Source: Pontibacter harenae (GTDB taxonomy: Bacteria > Bacteroidota > Bacteroidia > Cytophagales > Hymenobacteraceae). Taken from it: a stretch of DNA of 42,962 bases. The position numbers and the translations under genes were made by a program. Shown here piece after piece: positions 17,270-25,627 of this stretch (positions within the stretch are counted from its first letter, which is position 1; each line of letters starts with the position of its first letter). The notes beneath the pieces are model-generated. The model was not told the origin of the DNA and ran no database searches. It worked only from the letters and a program-made list of their open reading frames with translations. The stretch covers positions 457 through 43,418 of the forward strand of contig NZ_JAJJWH010000037.1 of NCBI RefSeq assembly GCF_020907245.1, given 5' to 3'.

Positions 17270-17794
17270 TTACCAGTTGGCAACCGTTTTGTTAAAAATT
17301 TCTGTGTTCAGGCGTTCAGACAGTTCGTCTATAGTGGCTGTAGGAATTTGAGTTATATCTACATTTTGGGCAAAGTCCTGAGAAATAGTGAACAACTGAT
17401 CAAAATTTTCATCTGGATTCTTTGCGTTCACAAATCTAACTTGTACACCCATTGTAAGCCTGTTTAGGCCAGCCACGTCAAAGTTTCCTTCTCTTTGCAC
17501 AGCAGCTGGTGTAATGGTAAAGCTAACAATCTGCCCTTCCAATTGCAAGTCGCCATCACTCTGGAGCATGGTTAAATTCGTGTTTCTTCGGTAGAAGTTC
17601 TTAAGGTTGTTCGTTACAATCTGGGTGAGGTTGGAGGGGCCTTCACCAGAACTGTTTTCCAGGTTTTGAATAGATATGGTTTTAATATCTGCCGCAAGAC
17701 TCACGCCAGATAAGGAGTAACTGATACAGCTACTGCAGCATGTGAGCAGCAGCAGGGTATAGGCTACTAAGTTAAATTTAATCTTCGATGTCAT
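17270..17794 (-). CDS. lptE: LPS assembly lipoprotein LptE family
   Basis: This is a 174-residue lipoprotein of the LptE family, the partner that plugs LptD and delivers lipopolysaccharide to the outer leaflet. The signal and lipobox are LLLLTCCSSC, with the lipidated Cys at residue 23. The mature protein has ISYSLSGVSLAADIKTISI, the Bacteroidota LptE opening, and ends in TIDELSERLNTEIFNKTVANW. Its start overlaps the end of the sigma-54 activator gene by 17 bp, so the two are translationally linked. Divergence from proteobacterial LptE is normal in this phylum. Confidence 0.9.
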   Translation of the reverse strand: MTSKIKFNLVAYTLLLLTCCSSCISYSLSGVSLAADIKTISIQNLENSSGEGPSNLTQIVTNNLKNFYRRNTNLTMLQSDGDLQLEGQIVSFTITPAAVQREGNFDVAGLNRLTMGVQVRFVNAKNPDENFDQLFTISQDFAQNVDITQIPTATIDELSERLNTEIFNKTVANW

Positions 17795-19058
17795 ACTGCT
17801 TTAACTTGCGATAAAGGGTGCGTTCAGAGATACCTAAATCCTGAGCGGCATACTTACGTTTATTATGGTGCTTTTTGAGGGCCTTTAGAATCATCTCTTT
17901 CTCTTTGTCTTCTAAAGAAAGACTTTCTTCTTCGGTTTCGTGCGTAATGTCTTCTACTTTATGCTCCTCATCTTGATATTCGTGGTGGTGCGGCTGCTTT
18001 ACTGGCAAGTAAAACGATGGCGCCGGCTTTACATCCTGTGGTTGATACTCCCGAGGGTTGAAAGACTCTATATTCTCAAAAAGATGACTATGTTCTTTTA
18101 GCAGGTCTTCGTCGTTTTGCTGGTGAGCAAGCATCTCAAATACTAGTTTCTTCAGTTCAGACATATCCCTACGCATATCGAACAACACCTTGTAGAGCAG
18201 ATCTCGTTCCGAGAATGATTGAGAAGAATTACTTTCTTTATTTAAAAGCGCTGGGAGTATACTATTTTGCTCTTGTGGCAGGTACTGGCGTAACTTGTCT
18301 GCATCAATTACCCGATCATACTCCAGCACAGAAATCTGTTCTGCAATGTTCTTTAGCTGGCGAATGTTGCCAGGAAAGCGGAATTCCAACAGCAGTTGTA
18401 CAGCCTCTGGCGTTAATGTGATTGGTTTTACTTTGTATTTTTCTGCAAAATCTGCCGCAAACTTACGGAAAAGCAAATGCACATCTTCACCACGCTCCCG
18501 AAGCGGTGGCACCGTAATAGGCACCGTATTTAACCTATAGTATAGGTCTTCTCGGAACTGCCCTTTTTCTACCGCATTAATCAAGTTAACGTTTGTGGCA
18601 GCTACCACACGTACATCTGTTTTCTGAACTTTAGAAGAACCTACCTTAATAAACTCCCCGTTTTCGAGCACACGCAACAGGCGAGCCTGTGTGCCCAACG
18701 GCATTTCACCTATTTCATCTAAAAAAATAGTACCTCCGTCTGTTACCTCAAAATAGCCTTTGCGGGTATCGGTAGCGCCTGTAAAAGAGCCCTTCTCATG
18801 TCCAAAAAGCTCCGAATCTATGGTGCCTTCTGGTATAGCGCCACAGTTTATGGCAATAAACTGCCCATGCTTGCGCGGGCTGAGTTGGTGTATAATTTTG
18901 GAGAAAGATTCTTTACCACTACCACTTTCGCCTGTAATAAGAACCGTCATGTCGGTAGGAGCCACCTGCACCGCCACTTGTATGGCATGGTTTAGCAACG
19001 AGGAGTTTCCGATTATGCCGAAACGCTGCTTTATACTTTGAATATCGATGTTAGCCAT
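17778..19058 (-). CDS. Orphan sigma-54-dependent transcriptional activator (no receiver domain)
   Basis: This is a bacterial enhancer-binding protein of 426 residues. The AAA+ domain starts almost at the N-terminus: Walker A GESGSGKE at 43-50, the sigma-54 contact loop GSFTGA at 90-95 (a variant of GAFTGA) and Walker B GGTIFLDEIGE at 108-118, then RVVAATNVNL and FREDLYYRLNTVPI. There is no response-regulator receiver, PAS or GAF domain. A charged, His/Glu-rich linker (about 300-380, KQPHHHEYQDEEHKVED) precedes a Fis-type helix-turn-helix at the C-terminus (KYAAQDLGISERTLYRKLKQ). It sits between miaB and lptE and is linked to groESL. How it is controlled is not visible; the linker or partner proteins may do so. 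Confidence 0.95.
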   Translation of the reverse strand: MANIDIQSIKQRFGIIGNSSLLNHAIQVAVQVAPTDMTVLITGESGSGKESFSKIIHQLSPRKHGQFIAINCGAIPEGTIDSELFGHEKGSFTGATDTRKGYFEVTDGGTIFLDEIGEMPLGTQARLLRVLENGEFIKVGSSKVQKTDVRVVAATNVNLINAVEKGQFREDLYYRLNTVPITVPPLRERGEDVHLLFRKFAADFAEKYKVKPITLTPEAVQLLLEFRFPGNIRQLKNIAEQISVLEYDRVIDADKLRQYLPQEQNSILPALLNKESNSSQSFSERDLLYKVLFDMRRDMSELKKLVFEMLAHQQNDEDLLKEHSHLFENIESFNPREYQPQDVKPAPSFYLPVKQPHHHEYQDEEHKVEDITHETEEESLSLEDKEKEMILKALKKHHNKRKYAAQDLGISERTLYRKLKQYDIED

Positions 19059-19080
19059 AAACTAATTTGCTAATGAGGTA

Positions 19081-19155
19081 ATGTGCTAATGTGTTGGATG
19101 TAGAGTGCTAACTTGCAATACCAATTAGCACATAAACAAATTAATTTTTTAGCAC
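19081..19155. repeat. Inverted phrase repeat between miaB and the activator gene
   Basis: ATGTGCTAAT (19081-19090) recurs inverted as ATTAGCACAT (19124-19133), and AGCACATTAA follows again at 19150-19159, running into the miaB stop region. The 98-bp gap consists mostly of variants of one short word. It could fold in RNA but has no terminator T-tract. Confidence 0.6.
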
Positions 19156-19156
19156 A

Positions 19157-20593
19157 TTAATCCACTGCTTCTCCGAACAAGGTGCCTACGCTGCAGTCGT
19201 GAACGAAAACGTTTACATAGTCGCCTTTCTTGTAGTGCTTTTTATCGAAGATGACAACTTTGTTCTGATCGTTGCGGCCACTCAATTGCTCATCCGATTT
19301 TTTAGAGAAGTTCTCTACCAACACCCTGTGCACCTTGCCGATGTCGCGCTTATTGCGGTTTAACGAAGTTTCGCGCTGTTTCTGTATAATTTCATCCAAA
19401 CGACGCTTTTTAACTTCTAGCGGGATATCGTCTTCTAACTTACGGGCAGCCAGAGTGCCTGGGCGCTCAGAATAGAAGAACATATAAGAGTAGTCGTACT
19501 GCACGTAGTCCATCAGCGACAACGTATCCTGGTGTTCTTCCTCAGTTTCAGTACAAAAACCCGCAATCATGTCTGATGAAATACCGCAATCTTCACCTAA
19601 AATATTTCTGATCGCATCAACACGATTGATATACCACTCACGGTCGTATGTACGGTTCATTAGCTCCAACACTCTGGAATTGCCGCTCTGCGCTGGAAGG
19701 TGTATGTATTTACAGATGTTGTCGTACTTTTTCATGGTATAAAGCACTTCATCCGTAATATCTTTTGGGTGAGAAGTAGAGAAACGTACACGCAAATCAG
19801 TGCTAAGAAGAGCTACCATTTCTAACAACTGCGCAAAGTTCACTTTATCTGTTCCGTCCTCAGATGCCCACTTATAGGAGTCAACGTTCTGACCTAGCAA
19901 TGTTACTTCTTTATACCCTTGTGCCACCAAAGCTTCAGCTTCGCGCACTATAGAATGAGCATCGCGGCTACGCTCACGGCCTCGCGTAAACGGCACCACA
20001 CAGAAAGAGCACATGTTATCGCAGCCTCTCATAATTGAGATAAAAGCACTAACACCGTTGCTGTTCAAACGGATAGGGTTAATGTCAGCGTAAGTTTCTT
20101 CGCGGCTGAGCAGTACGTTTACAGCTTTCTGGCCACCGTCTACTTCATTGATCAGGTTTGGAAGGTCGCGGTAAGCGTCAGGACCAACCACCAGGTCCAC
20201 AATCTTTTCTTCATCCAGCAACGTCTTTTTCAGACGTTCCGCCATACAGCCTAACACGCCTACTACCATGCCTGGATTTTTTTTCTTGTGGTAGTTAATT
20301 TGGCCTAAGCGGTTGCGCACTGTCTGTTCCGCCTTCTCACGAATTGAACAGGTATTCAGGAAAACTACATCGGCATCTGCTATGTCAGAAGTGGTGTCAA
20401 AACCCTGCTCGAACATAATAGACGACACAATTTCGCTATCGGAGAAGTTCATGGCACAGCCATAGCTCTCGATATACAATTTGCGCGATTTGCCCGTGTT
20501 TGTCTCTTTTGTTACATGTGTGTCGCAGGCAGCGGCTGCAGCTTGTTCAGGTGTGCGGTTATCTATAAAATCTAAATCTACTATTGGCTCCAT
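19157..20593 (-). CDS. miaB: tRNA (N6-isopentenyl adenosine(37)-C2)-methylthiotransferase MiaB
   Basis: This is a radical-SAM methylthiotransferase that converts i6A37 to ms2i6A37 in tRNAs reading UNN codons. The 478 residues hold the UPF0004 domain with cluster cysteines C46 (SYGCAMN), C82 (NTCSIREKA) and C116 (GCMAE). The radical-SAM CxxxCxxC is at 191-198 (CDNMCSFC), and a C-terminal TRAM domain (about 405-475) binds RNA. A 30-40 residue N-terminal extension precedes the core, as is common in Bacteroidota. It heads the minus-strand operon that continues into the sigma-54 activator. A miaE gene that acts on the MiaB product lies about 8 kb away in this window. Confidence 0.96.
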   Translation of the reverse strand: MEPIVDLDFIDNRTPEQAAAAACDTHVTKETNTGKSRKLYIESYGCAMNFSDSEIVSSIMFEQGFDTTSDIADADVVFLNTCSIREKAEQTVRNRLGQINYHKKKNPGMVVGVLGCMAERLKKTLLDEEKIVDLVVGPDAYRDLPNLINEVDGGQKAVNVLLSREETYADINPIRLNSNGVSAFISIMRGCDNMCSFCVVPFTRGRERSRDAHSIVREAEALVAQGYKEVTLLGQNVDSYKWASEDGTDKVNFAQLLEMVALLSTDLRVRFSTSHPKDITDEVLYTMKKYDNICKYIHLPAQSGNSRVLELMNRTYDREWYINRVDAIRNILGEDCGISSDMIAGFCTETEEEHQDTLSLMDYVQYDYSYMFFYSERPGTLAARKLEDDIPLEVKKRRLDEIIQKQRETSLNRNKRDIGKVHRVLVENFSKKSDEQLSGRNDQNKVVIFDKKHYKKGDYVNVFVHDCSVGTLFGEAVD

Positions 20594-20613
20594 ACTAATA
20601 CGCTTTCAGAGTG

Positions 20614-20621
20614 CAAATATA
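20614..20621 (-). promoter_or_regulatory. Candidate -7 box for the miaB operon
   Basis: TATATTTG on the minus strand fits TAnnTTTG and lies 20 bp before the miaB ATG. No good -33 element is present; instead a direct repeat TGACAG-AA-TGACAG sits at 20642-20655, where an activator could replace it. Confidence 0.4.
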
Positions 20622-20641
20622 CTATAAACTATCGTAAAGTG

Positions 20642-20655
20642 TGACAGAATGACAG
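20642..20655. promoter_or_regulatory. TGACAG direct repeat upstream of miaB
   Basis: Two TGACAG hexamers are separated by AA, adjacent to the miaB promoter box. The same hexamer forms an inverted pair upstream of groES. Its role as a shared regulator site is a hypothesis. Confidence 0.35.
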
Positions 20656-20881
20656 ACGCAAGCTTGAATTATGAATTAAAAATTATGAATTAAGAATGGC
20701 AGAAATAGGCTCGAATTCTGCAGAACAAACCGAAGCACTTAATATTTCCTTTTTATCAGTTGACTTTTAGTTAATTATGAATGACCGCAATGTATTAACA
20801 GGACTAATAGTATAGCTTTATGTGAATCTTACTTATTCATAATTTATGATTCAACATTTATAATTGCTGCAGGCGCAGCGT

Positions 20882-22180
20882 TCAGCCTTGGCCAAGTACT
20901 TTCAAAATTGCCTTCGCCTTCAGAAAACATTCCTGGTATTCCTGTTCAGGAGTAGAGTCATAGGTGATGGCGCTACCTACCATAAAAGAGAGGTAGCCGT
21001 TGCTAGCATTGTACTGTATACTTCGGATGACGACATTGAAGTCGAAGTTTTGATCTGCCGTGACATACCCAAAAGCACCTGAATACAAGCCTCGCTTTGT
21101 CGTCTCCAACTCCTCAATTAGCTGCATTGCACTTATTTTGGGTGCGCCTGTCATGCTGCCCATTGGGAAAGATTCTTTTAAGGCATCAACTAAATTCTTT
21201 TCAGGATGAAGTTCTCCTGTGACCGTTGAGATCATCTGCGACACCTGCTGAAATCCGTAGATGCCGAACATTTCCTCCACCTGCACAGTTCCGACACTAC
21301 AAGAGCGGCTTAAATCATTTCGCACCAGGTCTACGATCATCATGTTTTCAGCCAGTTCCTTTTCATCGTGGCGGAGTTGCTGCTGTAGCTCTTGGTCCTC
21401 TGCTGGTGTGGCACCGCGTTTTATAGTTCCTTTTATGGGCTGAGAGATTAGTTTCTGTCCATCCTTTTTAAGATAACGTTCAGGTGAGGCACACAACAAA
21501 TATTTATCCTGCAACTTAAGGTAACCAGAGAAAGGTGTAGGTGATGCGGCATTTAAAGCCAGGTACAGGGGGAGAGGCTGCAATTGCACGTCTTCGGCAA
21601 AGAACTCGATGCAGTAATTTAGCTCGTATACATCGCCTTCCAGAATATGCTGCTTTATCTTGTTAACCTGGTTTATATACTCATCCTGGGCGACACGTTG
21701 CTGTACCTTTAGCTGTAGCGGCAGGAGTGGAGCAGGTGCAGCTGTAGCCAGAATTGTGGCAATTATTGTCTCAATGTTTCTTTCTGAACTATAAAGAATT
21801 AACTTATCCTCTTTAAAGTAAATATAAACTTCAGGCTGAAAGAAAAAGAGCAGTGGAAACTGCAAGCCATCATGGTTATCGCTGTGCAGTTTTTCAACCT
21901 GGTTTTTCAGGTCGTAAGAGAGAAAGCCACACCACAAGCCAGACTGCTTCGCTAACTGTTGCCGCAGGCTGGCAAAAGCATCCGCTTCATCTAATTGTAT
22001 CGCAGCGCCTGTGGTGCTTGAAACAGCCAGCAAATGCTCAAAACCATTGTAGAGGTAAGGTATCTCATTAGAAGTATAATATGCCACAAGCTCTTGCTTG
22101 TCTGCCCAGGCTAAAGCCTTTTGCCTGAACTCTTCCAGAGAGATAGGCAGATCTGCCACTGATATGGTATGGGTAAACAT
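20882..22180 (-). CDS. pabB: Aminodeoxychorismate synthase component I (PabB-like)
   Basis: This is a chorismate-utilising enzyme of the anthranilate synthase component I / PabB family, 432 residues. With a glutaminase partner (PabA) it forms 4-amino-4-deoxychorismate for folate synthesis. The PabB hallmark PIKGT is at residues 248-252, with the lysine that attacks chorismate; TrpE has Ala there. The chorismate-binding core contains ELAENMMIVDLVRNDLSRSC, FPMGSMTGAPK and GLYSGAFGYV. The N-terminal part is diverged, as usual. It lies 3 bp after the upstream TPR gene, so the two form an operon. No amidotransferase gene is nearby. A weak GCTGC/GCAGC hairpin follows the stop. Confidence 0.93.
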   Translation of the reverse strand: MFTHTISVADLPISLEEFRQKALAWADKQELVAYYTSNEIPYLYNGFEHLLAVSSTTGAAIQLDEADAFASLRQQLAKQSGLWCGFLSYDLKNQVEKLHSDNHDGLQFPLLFFFQPEVYIYFKEDKLILYSSERNIETIIATILATAAPAPLLPLQLKVQQRVAQDEYINQVNKIKQHILEGDVYELNYCIEFFAEDVQLQPLPLYLALNAASPTPFSGYLKLQDKYLLCASPERYLKKDGQKLISQPIKGTIKRGATPAEDQELQQQLRHDEKELAENMMIVDLVRNDLSRSCSVGTVQVEEMFGIYGFQQVSQMISTVTGELHPEKNLVDALKESFPMGSMTGAPKISAMQLIEELETTKRGLYSGAFGYVTADQNFDFNVVIRSIQYNASNGYLSFMVGSAITYDSTPEQEYQECFLKAKAILKVLGQG

Positions 22181-22183
22181 AAC

Positions 22184-23668
22184 TTACAGAGTAGATAGGG
22201 CTAATTTTGCTTTTGCATCGATGCTATTTTTATACGCATGGCCCTTAAAGCTTTTCGCTTTATCAAAATAAGCCTTTGCCATACTTGGTTGCTTACTTTG
22301 CTGGTAAAGATATCCTAACTGTAGTGCTGCATTAGGTGCGAAATATAAATCTGTTGCTTCACAGGCTTTTATGGTTTTCTGATAGAAGAAAATGGCTAAG
22401 GGTTTATTATTCAATCCATGGTAGATGCGGGCTTTGCGGTAAAGATATTCTGCATTTAAAGCAGATGATAACTCATCAGTGTTATCTATGTTGTTAAGCA
22501 CCTGCAGGGCCTTTTTGTAATATCCGCCATCATAACGGAGACGCGCAACCAGTAAGGCATTATGAAACTGCTCCTTCCGCTCAATGAATCTGGAGGCATA
22601 CTTATCTTCTTCTGTTTCGGCAATGCCAATAGGTGCTATATTATTGTAGTACCACTTGGCTTGTGGCTGAAGGTTGTTTAGTTTATAAGCCAGGAAGAGC
22701 TTATAATATGCTGATTTCAGATAATGCTCCCCTTGATGCTGCTCCAAAAAAATCTTGTTGGCTTCTATAGATTTGCTGTAGTCGCCTTTATACAAGTATA
22801 GATCGGCAGCCATGTGGTGGAGGTACGGAAAAGATAAGTAGCCTTTGCCTTTGGGCCTTTGACTGAACTGTTGCAGTGCCTGATCACTGTGTTTCGTTTT
22901 TTTAAGCAGGTGGATGTATACGAAAGAGAAAAGCAGATTATCAGGTTGCTCGCTTACCAACTGATGTACTGCTTTAAGAGCAGCAGGTGTATTTTTCTCT
23001 TCGTCGAGCATGTGCTGCGTGAGAGCGTACAGCAGTTGAGCCTCTTTTTGGGCAGGATTTTGTTGGGTCGCAACGGATTTTAGGTTTGCAACGCCAGCAG
23101 AAACACTGCCTTTCATCCCGATAATGTTGAAGAACCATTTATAGTTGTCGGGAACAGAGCCAATAAGGATTTGCATCAGTCCGTAAGACTTTTTATTGGG
23201 GAGGAATTGAGGGTACGTTTCTGCATTTGCTTTTAGTTGTAGATAAGCTTTTCTGAAATCCCAAGCAGCAGATAACTTATTGCCAGTTGTAAGTTTACTT
23301 ACACCTAGCTGCATCCTTACTTCAGCCTTACTATAGTCCACCCACTCCGACTTTTCTTTTAGGGCCTCTAACTGTGACAGCCGATCTTCCTGTGCGTTTA
23401 TCAGTTTGTCATACACGCTTTTGTCCTGCTGAACACATATTCTCAGAAAATCACTGTAATTGGCTACCAGTAGGGCTACGGCATTAATAGTTTCATTCTT
23501 TGACTCCTGTTGTACTAGCTGGCTCGCATTAATTACTTTAAGCTTTAGCAGCTCAGTTTGTGCTTTAGCCAACGTAGGAGTAAAAGTAGAATTAGCGAAA
23601 GCTATGCTGTTGTAACCCGAAAAGAACAAAAGCCAGAGCAATAAAAAAAAAGGATGGTGTTTAGCCAT
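22184..23668 (-). CDS. TPR-repeat protein with N-terminal signal peptide
   Basis: This is a 494-residue exported protein that I cannot name. From the ATG at 23668 it reads MAKHHPFFLLLWLLFFSG, a convincing signal peptide ending near FAN. The rest is helical, with TPR-like pairs such as YLYKGDYSKSIEANKIFLEQ, AEYLYRKARIYHGLNNKPLA and NAALQLGYLYQQSKQPSMAK. The mid-region NYKWFFNIIGMKGSVSAGVANL is a motif I have not placed. An in-frame ATG at 23704 would add 12 residues and hide the signal peptide, so I prefer 23668. Oddly, this start codon lies in a terminator-like hairpin whose U-tract encodes part of the signal peptide. It precedes pabB in an operon. Confidence 0.85.
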   Translation of the reverse strand: MAKHHPFFLLLWLLFFSGYNSIAFANSTFTPTLAKAQTELLKLKVINASQLVQQESKNETINAVALLVANYSDFLRICVQQDKSVYDKLINAQEDRLSQLEALKEKSEWVDYSKAEVRMQLGVSKLTTGNKLSAAWDFRKAYLQLKANAETYPQFLPNKKSYGLMQILIGSVPDNYKWFFNIIGMKGSVSAGVANLKSVATQQNPAQKEAQLLYALTQHMLDEEKNTPAALKAVHQLVSEQPDNLLFSFVYIHLLKKTKHSDQALQQFSQRPKGKGYLSFPYLHHMAADLYLYKGDYSKSIEANKIFLEQHQGEHYLKSAYYKLFLAYKLNNLQPQAKWYYNNIAPIGIAETEEDKYASRFIERKEQFHNALLVARLRYDGGYYKKALQVLNNIDNTDELSSALNAEYLYRKARIYHGLNNKPLAIFFYQKTIKACEATDLYFAPNAALQLGYLYQQSKQPSMAKAYFDKAKSFKGHAYKNSIDAKAKLALSTL

Positions 23669-23674
23669 CCTTTT
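23643..23674 (-). terminator. Terminator-like hairpin covering the TPR gene start
   Basis: On the minus strand AAAAGGATGG pairs with CCATCCTTTT around a 7-nt loop and runs into nine T (A 23643-23651 on plus). It is 44 bp past the stop of the zinc-ribbon gene, a normal place for a terminator, but the 5' arm contains the ATG (23666-23668) of the TPR gene. Confidence 0.8.
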
Positions 23675-23717
23675 CGGTGTTATGTATAAGCGACAAACGC
23701 TCATGTTATACTTCTAC

Positions 23718-24449
23718 TTAAAATACGCGCTGCTCTACACCCGCCAGGATACGGCCACAGTGCTCGCAAACTATTACTTTCTTTTGAGCTGCAATATCTG
23801 CTTGGCGCTGAGGAGGCACAGTATTAAAGCAACCGCCACAGGCATCACGCTTTACAGCTACAACAGCCAAACCATTGCGTACATTTTTGCGGATACGGCT
23901 ATAGGCGCTCAATAATCTGTCCTCAATCTGAGAAGCGGCAGAATCGCGCTCTTTTTCAAGTCCAGTTTCTTCTTCTTCGCTTTCAGAAACGATTTGGTTA
24001 AGCTCCTTTTTCTTGTTTTCAAGATCTTTGCGGCGCTCATCCAGACGGCTTTTAGTGCCCTCTATCTCGTTCTTTTTCTGCTCAATCTGGTAATGAGCTT
24101 CTTTGATTTTCTTTTCAGCGATCTGAATTTCCAGCTTCTGAAGTTCAATCTCTTTTGTGATGGCGTCATATTCGCGGTTGTTGCGAACATTCTCCTGCTG
24201 ATCCTCATACTTTTTGATAAGGCTTTCAGCATCTTTGATGGCTTGCTTGCGCTGAGCGATAGATTCATTGAGACCTGCTACCTCATCGTCGAATTTACGA
24301 ACCCTTACTTCATAGCCCTCAATTTCATCTTCTAGGTCCTGAACCTCTTCGGGCAAGTCACCCCTTACGCGTCTAATTTCATCAAGCTGCGAATCGATGC
24401 TTTGAAGCTTTAACAGTGCTTCTAGTTTGCTGGCTACAGTACTTTCCAT
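23718..24449 (-). CDS. C4-type zinc-ribbon, coiled-coil protein
   Basis: This is a 243-residue cytoplasmic protein of the zinc-ribbon/coiled-coil family (zf-RING_7; CT398-like). Residues about 15-190 form a long Lys/Glu-rich coiled-coil hairpin (YEDQQENVRNNREYDAITKE is the conserved turn region). The C-terminus holds four zinc-binding cysteines: CGGC at 204-207 and CEHC at 228-231. The family has been proposed to act as a scaffold or nucleic-acid-binding protein; the actual function is unsettled. It starts 5 bp after the NIF3-family gene, a pairing that is very common in bacteria and supports a joint but unknown role. Confidence 0.92.
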   Translation of the reverse strand: MESTVASKLEALLKLQSIDSQLDEIRRVRGDLPEEVQDLEDEIEGYEVRVRKFDDEVAGLNESIAQRKQAIKDAESLIKKYEDQQENVRNNREYDAITKEIELQKLEIQIAEKKIKEAHYQIEQKKNEIEGTKSRLDERRKDLENKKKELNQIVSESEEEETGLEKERDSAASQIEDRLLSAYSRIRKNVRNGLAVVAVKRDACGGCFNTVPPQRQADIAAQKKVIVCEHCGRILAGVEQRVF

Positions 24450-24454
24450 GTATA

Positions 24455-25555
24455 TTAAAAGGTGTATCTGATAGGGTTTGTGTTTACTTCCGATAAATAG
24501 ACTGCAAAATTAGCAAAGTTTTTTGAAATTAACTCATAAAAAATCTCCTTTGTGTATACTTCGCTTTCATAATGCCCAATATCGGCAATTAAAAGTTGCC
24601 CCTCGGCATCAAAAAACTCATGATATTTTATATCTCCCGTCACTAGTGCATCAGCACCTTGCCTCATGGCATCTTTTATAAGGAAACTACCAGCACCTCC
24701 GCAAACAGCAACTTTTTTAATGCTATTAGAAGATAGCGGTGTATATTTAATCACCTGTAGCTGCATCTTTTCTTTCAGATATTGCAGAAAATCTGTCTCC
24801 GTCATATTTTCCGAAAGATCTCCTATCATGCCTATGCCTACTTCCTGATTTGTGTTTTCTAGAGCATAAAGGCAGTGCGCAACTTCTTCGTAAGGATGAG
24901 CTTTTTTTAGTGCTGCCATGATGTTGTGCTGCAGGTAAGCAGGGAAGATAAGCTCGACACGATTTTCCTGAACCTGCTCATGCTTTCCAGACTTACCTAT
25001 AGTCGGATTAGCCTTATCGGAAGGAGAGAAGCGCCCTGTGCCCTCCACTTGAAAGCTACAGTTACTGTATTCACCAATATTTCCAGCACCCGCCTGATGC
25101 AGCGCCTGTAGCACTTGTTCAGTGTTTTCAACTGGGACAAAAGTAACCAGTTGCATGAGTGTCTGTGGCTTGTTTACCAGTATGCGCTGGTGCTGCAAAT
25201 TCAGTTTATCGGCTATTTTTGTGTTTACACCATATAGTACGTTATCCAGATTTGTATGGGAAGCATAGATTGCGACATTGTTCTGAATAGCTTTTATGAT
25301 AGTGCGTTCTACATAGTTACGACCTGTTAGTTGCTTTAACCCTTTAAATATAACCGGGTGATGCGCTACAATAAGGTTGCAGCCTTTTGCGAGTGCTTCT
25401 TCAATTACTTCTTCTGTGCAATCCAGTGCTAGCAACACGCCTGTTACCTGGTCTTGCGCATTTCCTGTTTGTAAGCCCGCGTTATCGTAGCTTTCTTGGT
25501 AGCGAAGCGGTGCCAGGTTTTCCAACACGCGTGTTACCTCCTGTATAGTGGCCAT
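24455..25555 (-). CDS. NIF3/YqfO-like dinuclear metal-centre hexameric protein
   Basis: This is a NIF3 family (DUF34) protein of 366 residues that forms a toroidal hexamer with two metal ions per subunit. I chose ATG 25555 (MATIQEVTRVLENLAPLRYQ) because it matches the family start; an in-frame upstream Met at 25648 would overlap lpxK by 21 bp. Metal ligands are visible in LIVAHHPVIFKGLK and near the end in ADIGHYESEVYTKEIF. The middle holds the PII-like YqfO insert (about 125-240, LVTFVPVENTEQVLQALHQA to HPYEEVAHCLY). The family has been linked to GTP cyclohydrolase-like and other roles without firm proof. It is paired with the zinc-ribbon gene and divergent from lpxK. Confidence 0.93.
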   Translation of the reverse strand: MATIQEVTRVLENLAPLRYQESYDNAGLQTGNAQDQVTGVLLALDCTEEVIEEALAKGCNLIVAHHPVIFKGLKQLTGRNYVERTIIKAIQNNVAIYASHTNLDNVLYGVNTKIADKLNLQHQRILVNKPQTLMQLVTFVPVENTEQVLQALHQAGAGNIGEYSNCSFQVEGTGRFSPSDKANPTIGKSGKHEQVQENRVELIFPAYLQHNIMAALKKAHPYEEVAHCLYALENTNQEVGIGMIGDLSENMTETDFLQYLKEKMQLQVIKYTPLSSNSIKKVAVCGGAGSFLIKDAMRQGADALVTGDIKYHEFFDAEGQLLIADIGHYESEVYTKEIFYELISKNFANFAVYLSEVNTNPIRYTF

Positions 25556-25594
25556 AGTTTCTTTCTTTGAAGTTTCTTTTAGCGTTGAAACGTT

Positions 25595-25611
25595 AAAATT
25601 AGCTAATTTTG
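25595..25611. promoter_or_regulatory. Palindrome with overlapping divergent -7 boxes (NIF3-like / lpxK)
   Basis: AAAATTAGCTAATTTT (25595-25610) is a perfect 16-bp palindrome. On the plus strand it contributes TAATTTTG (25604-25611), a full TAnnTTTG match 17 bp before the lpxK ATG. On the minus strand TAATTTTA (25602-25595) is a one-off match about 40 bp before the NIF3-like ATG. Divergent promoters would then share the same DNA. Confidence 0.4.
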
Positions 25612-25627
25612 TCATAGAGACTACATC

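Noticed and set aside
17236..17283. Longer N-terminus for the acidic TPR-like protein from a TTG at 17283
   Set aside because: It would overlap lptE by 14 bp. The ATG at 17235 gives a natural start MNKSAFLELIKK.
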